From: Lachnospiraceae bacterium UBA3282
GTDB lineage: Bacteria; Bacillota; Clostridia; Lachnospirales; Lachnospiraceae
Assembly: GCA_002361735.1 (NCBI GenBank)
Contig: DETS01000105.1
Location: forward strand, 53,016 to 72,212
Length of the DNA: 19,197 nucleotides
Direction: 5' to 3'
In this document: positions 14,218-19,197 of the stretch, piece by piece
Numbering within the stretch: position 1 is the stretch's first letter
How the letters are laid out: every line of letters starts with the position of its first letter
Position numbers and translations under genes: made by a program
Notes under the pieces: generated by a model
The model's input: the letters and a program-made list of their open reading frames with translations, nothing else
Told to the model about the DNA's origin: nothing
Database searches by the model: none

Positions 14218-15234
14218 ATGGCAAAGATTTTCTATCAGGAAGACTGTAACTTATCTCTTTTGGACGGCAAGACCATCGCTGTCATCGGCTACGGCAGCCA
14301 GGGACATGCGCACGCGCTCAATGCGAAAGAGTCCGGCTGTCATGTGATTATCGGTCTTTACGAGGGCTCCAAGTCCTGGGCGAAGGCTGAGGCACAGGGA
14401 TTCGAAGTATACACGGCGGCGGAAGCAGCAAAGAAGGCTGATATCATCATGATCCTCATCAACGACGAGCTGCAGGCGGCGATGTACAAGAAAGACATCG
14501 AGCCCAACTTAGAGGCTGGCAATATGCTGATGTTTGCGCATGGTTTCAACATTCATTTTGGCTGCATCGTACCGCCTAAGGATGTGGACGTGACCATGAT
14601 CGCACCCAAGGGCCCCGGTCATACCGTAAGAAGCGAGTATCAGGCGGGCAAGGGCGTTCCCTGTCTGGTGGCTGTCCATCAGGATGCTACCGGCAAGGCG
14701 CAGGATATGGCTTTGGCTTACGCACTGGCAATCGGCGGCGCAAGAGCGGGTGTTTTGGAGACCACCTTCCGCACAGAAACCGAGACAGACCTTTTCGGCG
14801 AGCAGGCAGTCCTTTGCGGCGGCGTCTGCGCGTTGATGCAGGCTGGTTTTGAGACGCTGGTTGAGGCGGGTTACGATCCGAGAAACGCATACTTCGAGTG
14901 TATCCATGAAATGAAGCTGATCGTAGATCTGATTTATCAGTCCGGTTTTGCGGGTATGAGATACTCCATCTCCAACACCGCTGAGTACGGCGATTATGTC
15001 ACCGGTCCGAAGATCATCACCGAGGACACGAAGAAGGCGATGAAGAAGATTCTTTCCGACATTCAGGACGGTACTTTCGCGAAGGACTTCCTGCTTGATA
15101 TGTCTTCCGCAGGCGGGCAGGTACACTTTAAGGCGATGAGAAAGTTGGCTTCCGAGCATCCCGCTGAGGTTGTGGGTGAGGAGATCAGAAAGCTCTACAG
15201 TTGGAACGGCGAGGATAAGCTGATTAACAACTAA
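14218..15234 (+). CDS. ilvC: Ketol-acid reductoisomerase, class I
   Basis: Converts acetolactate or acetohydroxybutyrate to the dihydroxy acids by a Mg-dependent alkyl shift and NAD(P)H reduction, the second step after acetolactate synthase. The 338-aa length is typical of the short class I enzyme. ATG 14218 follows GGAGG (14204-14208) at 9 nt. The N-terminal Rossmann domain has GYGSQGHAHALN (25-36). Catalytic and metal residues are in place: H108 (AHGFN), K131 (APKGPGH), D191 and E195 (TETETDLFGEQAVLCGG), E227 and E231. The cofactor loop reads LYEGSKS (47-53), where NADPH enzymes commonly have Arg and Pro before GSKS. The Tyr-Glu pair could shift preference toward NADH. Probably the second gene of the ilvN-ilvC unit, with a terminator about 70 nt later. 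Confidence 0.96.
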   Translation: MAKIFYQEDCNLSLLDGKTIAVIGYGSQGHAHALNAKESGCHVIIGLYEGSKSWAKAEAQGFEVYTAAEAAKKADIIMILINDELQAAMYKKDIEPNLEAGNMLMFAHGFNIHFGCIVPPKDVDVTMIAPKGPGHTVRSEYQAGKGVPCLVAVHQDATGKAQDMALAYALAIGGARAGVLETTFRTETETDLFGEQAVLCGGVCALMQAGFETLVEAGYDPRNAYFECIHEMKLIVDLIYQSGFAGMRYSISNTAEYGDYVTGPKIITEDTKKAMKKILSDIQDGTFAKDFLLDMSSAGGQVHFKAMRKLASEHPAEVVGEEIRKLYSWNGEDKLINN

Positions 15235-15304
15235 GAGGCTTCTGTGCGCATATGCAGCAGACAAAATGACGCGCATATGACGGAAGATAGCGTATAAGAA
15301 AAAG

Positions 15305-15349
15305 AGGCATTCCGCCGGTCATCCGGCCGGGGTGCCTTTCTTCTTTTTT
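15305..15349 (+). terminator. Rho-independent terminator after ilvC
   Basis: A GC-rich hairpin pairs AGGCATTCCG-CCGG (15305-15318) with CCGGCCGGGGTGCCT (15323-15337), with two G-U pairs and one bulged G around a TCAT loop. A T-rich tail (TTTCTTCTTTTTT) follows. It ends the ilvN-ilvC transcript and isolates the two-component genes. Two direct copies of GCGCATATG lie between the ilvC stop and this hairpin (15246 and 15271). Confidence 0.88.
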
Positions 15350-15504
15350 GCAGATTGGAATGAGCAGCGTTTATTTAGAAAATATTAAGAACTATCTGCA
15401 GTTTCTGTTTAGATGTTTGGGTTATGATAGAGCAGTGCACAGATGAAAGAGGAATCGAAGGATTGTCTGACTTGCACCGCGGAAAGGAATAAGGTATTTT
15501 CATC

Positions 15505-16257
15505 ATGGAAAAAGCGACCTATCAAATATTGATCGTGGAAGACGATGCGGATATTAGAGAGGGAATCGAAATCTATCTGAAAAATCAGGGCTATACCGTC
15601 TTCCAAGCGGCCGACGGAATCGAGGGGCTTGCCGTGATCAAAAAAGAGACCGTTCACCTTGCCATCGTGGATGTGATGATGCCGAGAATGGACGGAATCA
15701 CCATGATGATGCGGGTCCGGGAACAGGGCTATGAATTTCCTGTGATCATGCTTTCCGCGAAGTCAGAGGAAGTGGATAAGATCATGGGACTCAATATGGG
15801 AGCTGACGACTATGTGACCAAACCATTTACCACCATGGAACTTTTAGCCAGAGTCAATTCCCATCTGCGTCGTTACAGCCGCTATCTGGAGATGAAGGAT
15901 GCCGGAAATCAAAAAGAAGCGGATGCAAAGGTATTCACGGTCGGCGGGCTGGAAGTGCATGAGGAGACGGTGGAGGTCTATCTGGACGGCAGTCCCGTAA
16001 AACTGACTCCCACGGAGTTTAAGATTCTCTTGCTGTTGATCAAGAGCCCCGGCAGGGTCTATTCCGCGGAGGAGATCTATGAGCGGGTCTGGAACGAACA
16101 GGCAATCAACACAGATACGATCATGGTGCATATCAGAAAGATCCGGGAGAAAATTGAACTGAATCCCCGGGATCCCAAATACTTAAAGGTGGTGTGGGGC
16201 GTTGGCTATAAGATTGAAAAACAGGGAAGAACAGGAACCGAAACAGAAAAAACGTAG
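15505..16257 (+). CDS. OmpR/PhoB-family response regulator
   Basis: A 250-aa DNA-binding response regulator. ATG 15505 follows AAGGAATAAGG. The receiver domain (about 7-122) has the acidic pocket D13/D14, phosphoacceptor D56 in AIVDVMMPRMDG, S84 and K106 in VTKPF. The winged-helix output domain (about 146-240) shows the OmpR signature LTPTEFKILLLLIKSPGRVYS, then INTDTIMVHIRKIREKIE and the final WGVGYKI. It is most like the VanR/PhoP group of Firmicutes. Its end overlaps the sensor kinase gene by 56 nt, so the two are co-translated partners. A TATGAT at 15423-15428 may be its -10, but I see no convincing -35. Target genes cannot be told from sequence, and position beside ilv genes does not show regulation of them. 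Confidence 0.93.
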   Translation: MEKATYQILIVEDDADIREGIEIYLKNQGYTVFQAADGIEGLAVIKKETVHLAIVDVMMPRMDGITMMMRVREQGYEFPVIMLSAKSEEVDKIMGLNMGADDYVTKPFTTMELLARVNSHLRRYSRYLEMKDAGNQKEADAKVFTVGGLEVHEETVEVYLDGSPVKLTPTEFKILLLLIKSPGRVYSAEEIYERVWNEQAINTDTIMVHIRKIREKIELNPRDPKYLKVVWGVGYKIEKQGRTGTETEKT

Positions 16258-18394
16258 ATGGCTGTCAGGTGGAAATCTGGTGGTGTGGGTGCTTTGCCTG
16301 GCGGCGGCGCTTGCCTTTTTATCCCTCTATCCGGGGTTTCAGGATCGGGCGGAGGCAGAAGAACCGGACATTCTCTCCGGAAGCGAATTTCTGCACGAGA
16401 TCTATCAGGCGAATATTGTTCTCTATCACCGGCTGCAGGAAGAAGTGACGGGGAAAAAGGTCAATGCCGTGGATATCTATCTGGCGGAAGCAACGAACAA
16501 GGCGGAGGGCTATCAAGGGGAATATTATGATTTCGGCGGAAAAACGCCGCTTTCTTATGCAGAGGAGTATCTTGACGAGCTTCTTCTCAATTGGGATATC
16601 GGCATGGCCGGCGGTATTGCCGCGTCAGTTGACTATGAAATCATTGACAGCATATTCGGAAAGCGGCTGGCGAACACTGAAAATTCGCTGACGCTTCTTG
16701 GCACGGAGGAGGAATTGCAGTCGTTTCGAGACTATTATCCTTATTACATCAAGATGGAATTTGATGAAAGCGGACGACTTTCTCATGTGTGGGCGCGGGG
16801 CGAAGATGGGGATGCGATCGCGGAAGGCGTTTCGGTTGTGATGCGGAGCCGTTATCTGCAGAGAAACCTGTATGAATCGCTGTCTTACTCGGCTTATGGG
16901 AACATCGGATGGGATGATTACATTTTTTATCTTGCCGACGGCGAGGTTTGGCGGACGCATCTGCGGGTGACCAATCTGCCGTCAAACTGTACGGTCTGTT
17001 ATGCGATGACGGAAGCGCAGTTTGCACAGTTAAAGGCTTCTTCACGCATTTTTCACTCGGTAAACAGCTTTATCGGCAATTATGCAGGTATCGGCATTCA
17101 GGAATGTTTTCGCTTTCTATTGATCCTGCTCTTTGCAGTAAGCCTGCTTTTGCCGCTGTGGAGGGGATATCATCTGCACGAGAAGCAGTTTTTGCCGCTG
17201 CATTTTGAGGTGACTGCGGTTCTGCTTACCGTTGCATTTGTGGTGTTTGGGGAATTAGCGGTTCATCTTGTCCTGCTTTCTATGTCGAACAGGTGGGATT
17301 ACAGTCTGTCATATACGCTGCACTCTCTGCTGCCGGCATTGTCCATGCAGGATGCGAGAAACATCGTGCTGATTGGCAACTTTCTTCTTTTAACGGGAGT
17401 TTTTCGATTTTGGTATGCACTGGCGGCGCCTCTTGGACAGATCTATGTGTTGAGCATCAGGGGGTATTTCAAAAAGAGAAGTCTGATCGTGCGGGTTGCC
17501 AGACGGCTGCGCGTGGTGGTAAAGAGAGGCAGACGGCGACAGCAAAAGGCGCAGTGGCAGAAAAAATACGGTTTTCTGCTCTCAGCGCTGCAATCGGTAT
17601 CCGAGGGGAATCTGCAGACTGAATTTAACGGGGACTGGGGAGAGTTTGAACCTCTGAAAGGAGAATTGGCAAAGATTCAGGACGGTTTTACGCGGGCGGT
17701 GGAGGAGGAAGTGAAAAGCCAGCGGATGCGCACAGAGCTGATCACCAACGTCTCCCACGACTTAAAGACACCGCTGACCGCCATTCTCACCTATACGGAG
17801 CTGTTACAGGGAAAAAATGTTACGGAGAAACAGCGGGAGGAGTATCTTGCCGTGCTAAAGAGAAAATCCCTGCGTTTAAAAACCTTAATTGAGGATCTTT
17901 TTGAGGTGAGCAAGGCGAGCAGCGGCAATGTGACCTTTGAACGGGAAAAGGTCGATATCTGCAGTCTGATGCGGCAGGTTTGGTTAGAATACGAGGACGG
18001 AGCAAAGGCGGCCGGGCTGACATTCCGTTTCCAATTTCCCGAGGATAAGGTTTTCCTGTTATTGGACGGTGAAAAAACCTGTCGGATTTTTGACAATCTC
18101 TACACAAACATAATTAAGTACGCCATGCCGGACACGAGAGTTTATGTCTCTGTTGCCTGCGAAGGGGAGGAAGTCAGGATTGAGCTGAAAAATATCTCCG
18201 GTACGGAGTTGAATATTCCGGCTGAAAGTCTGACGGAGCGCTTTGTGCGGGGCGACAGCGCCAGAAGCAGCGAGGGAAGCGGGCTGGGGCTCGCCATTGC
18301 CAGAAGCTTCGTGGAAGGACAGGAAGGACAGATGAAGATTGAGATCGACGGCGATTTGTTTAAGGTGATGCTGATTTGGCTGATATATCCTTAG
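16202..18394 (+). CDS. Membrane sensor histidine kinase with four predicted membrane segments
   Basis: About 730 aa. No ATG fits the N-terminus. TTG 16202, preceded by AAAGGTGG, or TTG 16214 are the plausible starts, both inside the response regulator gene. Membrane helix 1 is at about 25-43. An external sensing domain of ~255 residues (about 45-300) follows, with no family I recognise. Three more helices lie at about 304-322, 336-361 and 387-409. The cytoplasmic part has a HisKA domain with H519 in TNVSHDLKTPL, an N box (D631, N632 in FDNLYTNIIKYA) and the G2 box GSGLGLAIA at 692-700. The usual DxGxG box is replaced by KNISGTELNI, a variant seen in related Gram-positive kinases. Partner of the preceding regulator. 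The single large outside domain plus a three-helix bundle is an uncommon arrangement. Confidence 0.88.
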   Translation: MAIRLKNREEQEPKQKKRRWLSGGNLVVWVLCLAAALAFLSLYPGFQDRAEAEEPDILSGSEFLHEIYQANIVLYHRLQEEVTGKKVNAVDIYLAEATNKAEGYQGEYYDFGGKTPLSYAEEYLDELLLNWDIGMAGGIAASVDYEIIDSIFGKRLANTENSLTLLGTEEELQSFRDYYPYYIKMEFDESGRLSHVWARGEDGDAIAEGVSVVMRSRYLQRNLYESLSYSAYGNIGWDDYIFYLADGEVWRTHLRVTNLPSNCTVCYAMTEAQFAQLKASSRIFHSVNSFIGNYAGIGIQECFRFLLILLFAVSLLLPLWRGYHLHEKQFLPLHFEVTAVLLTVAFVVFGELAVHLVLLSMSNRWDYSLSYTLHSLLPALSMQDARNIVLIGNFLLLTGVFRFWYALAAPLGQIYVLSIRGYFKKRSLIVRVARRLRVVVKRGRRRQQKAQWQKKYGFLLSALQSVSEGNLQTEFNGDWGEFEPLKGELAKIQDGFTRAVEEEVKSQRMRTELITNVSHDLKTPLTAILTYTELLQGKNVTEKQREEYLAVLKRKSLRLKTLIEDLFEVSKASSGNVTFEREKVDICSLMRQVWLEYEDGAKAAGLTFRFQFPEDKVFLLLDGEKTCRIFDNLYTNIIKYAMPDTRVYVSVACEGEEVRIELKNISGTELNIPAESLTERFVRGDSARSSEGSGLGLAIARSFVEGQEGQMKIEIDGDLFKVMLIWLIYP

Positions 18395-18438
18395 AACTTA
18401 TATAAGTTAAAATTATATGTTTTATAAATCATATATAT

Positions 18439-18467
18439 TTGAATTATACTTCCTGTTGCATTATAGT
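18439..18467 (+). promoter_or_regulatory. Candidate promoter for leuC
   Basis: TTGAAT at 18439-18444 and TATAGT at 18462-18467 with a 17-bp spacer would start transcription near 18474, giving a leader of about 155 nt. A second possible pair closer to leuC (TTGCAT at about 18567 and TAAACT, 16 bp apart) is weaker. The 18395-18629 interval has no gene that I trust and no clear terminator for the kinase. Confidence 0.5.
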
Positions 18468-18629
18468 GTTAAGTAAGATATATGCAGGTTATCGGCAGTC
18501 GCAGTTTTATTTTGTGTTTCTTTACGATTATCTGGTGCGAATGATAACGTGGCGATTCAAAAAGGATTGCATCTGTGCGGAAATATGATAAACTGGATAT
18601 GGAATGCAGAGAGAACAGGAGGAATCATC

Positions 18630-19197
18630 ATGGGAATGACAATGACACAAAAAATTCTGGCGGCGCACGCCGGTTTGGATCATGTGGAGGCTGGACAGCT
18701 CATTGAGGCTGACCTCGATCTGGTGCTGGGCAACGATATCACCAGCCCGGTAGCAATCCATGAAATGGAAAAGATGAAGGTGAACGGCGTGTTTGATAAG
18801 GATAAGATTGCGCTGGTGCCGGATCATTTCGTCCCCAATAAAGATATCAAGTCCGCGGAGCACTGCAAATGTGTGAGGGAATTTGCGAGAAAAAATGAGA
18901 TTACAAATTACTTTGAGGTAGGACAGATGGGCATTGAGCACGCCCTTTTGCCGGAGCAGGGACTGACCGTGGCCGGCGACGTCATCATCGGCGCGGACTC
19001 CCATACCTGTACCTATGGCGCGCTGGGCGCGTTTTCCACAGGCGTTGGCAGTACGGATATGGCTGCCGGTATGGCTACGGGCAAAGCCTGGTTCAAGGTG
19101 CCTTCGGCGATCAAATTCAATCTCACGGGAAAACCGTCTGAGTGGGTGAGCGGTAAAGATGTGATCCTGCACATCATCGGCATGATCGGCGTGGACG
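18630..19197 (+). CDS. leuC: 3-isopropylmalate dehydratase large subunit, 5' part (3' end outside window)
   Basis: Isomerises 2-isopropylmalate to 3-isopropylmalate in leucine synthesis, as a [4Fe-4S] enzyme with LeuD. ATG 18630 follows AGGAGG (18617-18622) at 7 nt. The visible 189 residues begin MGMTMTQKILAAHAG and include the early VPDHFVPNKDI segment and the aconitase-family motif GADSHTCTYGALGAFSTGVGSTD. C127 in that motif is the first cluster ligand, and the other two cluster cysteines should lie beyond the window. The DHFVPN and GDVIIGADSHT forms match the smaller archaeal-type/Clostridia LeuC, of ~420 aa. Homoaconitase is the main alternative, but the ilv context favours LeuC. Confidence 0.92.
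   Translation, partial: MGMTMTQKILAAHAGLDHVEAGQLIEADLDLVLGNDITSPVAIHEMEKMKVNGVFDKDKIALVPDHFVPNKDIKSAEHCKCVREFARKNEITNYFEVGQMGIEHALLPEQGLTVAGDVIIGADSHTCTYGALGAFSTGVGSTDMAAGMATGKAWFKVPSAIKFNLTGKPSEWVSGKDVILHIIGMIGVD

Noticed and set aside
14509..15276. 255-codon open frame on the minus strand
   Set aside because: Antisense to ilvC, which is certain from its catalytic motifs. No ribosome binding site or recognisable domain.
18528..19172. 214-codon open frame on the minus strand
   Set aside because: Antisense to leuC, whose start, ribosome binding site and SHTC motif are clear on the plus strand.

Overview
The window looks like chromosomal DNA of a Gram-positive anaerobe, most likely a Lachnospiraceae-type Clostridia. 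The grounds are strong AGGAGG-type ribosome binding sites, short leaders, a MetH that ends after its cobalamin domain, an OmpR/VanR-type two-component system, and large secreted proteins built from GBS-Bsp-like, InlB-type and BspA-type repeats. This placement is inferred from gene style, not from a database match.

Layout. (1) 1-837: 3' end of a cobalamin-dependent methionine synthase (metH). (2) 934-3091: acetolactate synthase large subunit (ilvB) with its own ACT-domain small subunit (ilvN), closed by a strong hairpin terminator. (3) 3114-13396: a more AT-rich accessory block. It holds a small XRE-type regulator on the minus strand, a divergent promoter overlapped by a perfect 28-bp palindrome, and three plus-strand genes: a 1300-aa secreted protein, a putative 410-aa lipoprotein and a ~1460-aa secreted protein. 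A strong terminator and a 63-aa minus-strand gene follow. (4) 13522-15349: a second ilvN and ketol-acid reductoisomerase (ilvC), with their own good promoter and a terminator. (5) 15505-18394: a response regulator and an overlapping sensor kinase. (6) 18630-19197: 5' part of leuC, cut by the window end.

The flanks form a branched-chain amino acid locus. IlvB/IlvN make acetolactate or acetohydroxybutyrate, IlvC converts these to the dihydroxy acids, and LeuC (with LeuD, presumably downstream) works in the leucine branch. The surface-protein block separates ilvB-ilvN from the second ilvN-ilvC, which suggests an insertion into an older ilv cluster.

The most unusual part is the surface-protein block. 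The two giant proteins have unrelated N-terminal halves: a C39/papain-like cysteine peptidase fold followed by FN3-, GBS-Bsp-, Ig- and InlB-like modules in one, and an acidic stalk, BspA-type leucine-rich repeats and an NlpC/P60-like cysteine domain in the other. Yet they end in the same ordered series of seven diverged beta-rich modules and the same short aromatic-basic tail (KGF-x-W-x-WR). Neither has a visible LPXTG signal, C-terminal membrane anchor or SLH module. A putative lipoprotein lies between them, its start overlapping the end of the first gene. I read this as a candidate cell-surface system sharing one attachment or assembly cassette, possibly controlled by the divergent XRE protein. 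Its function cannot be told from sequence alone.
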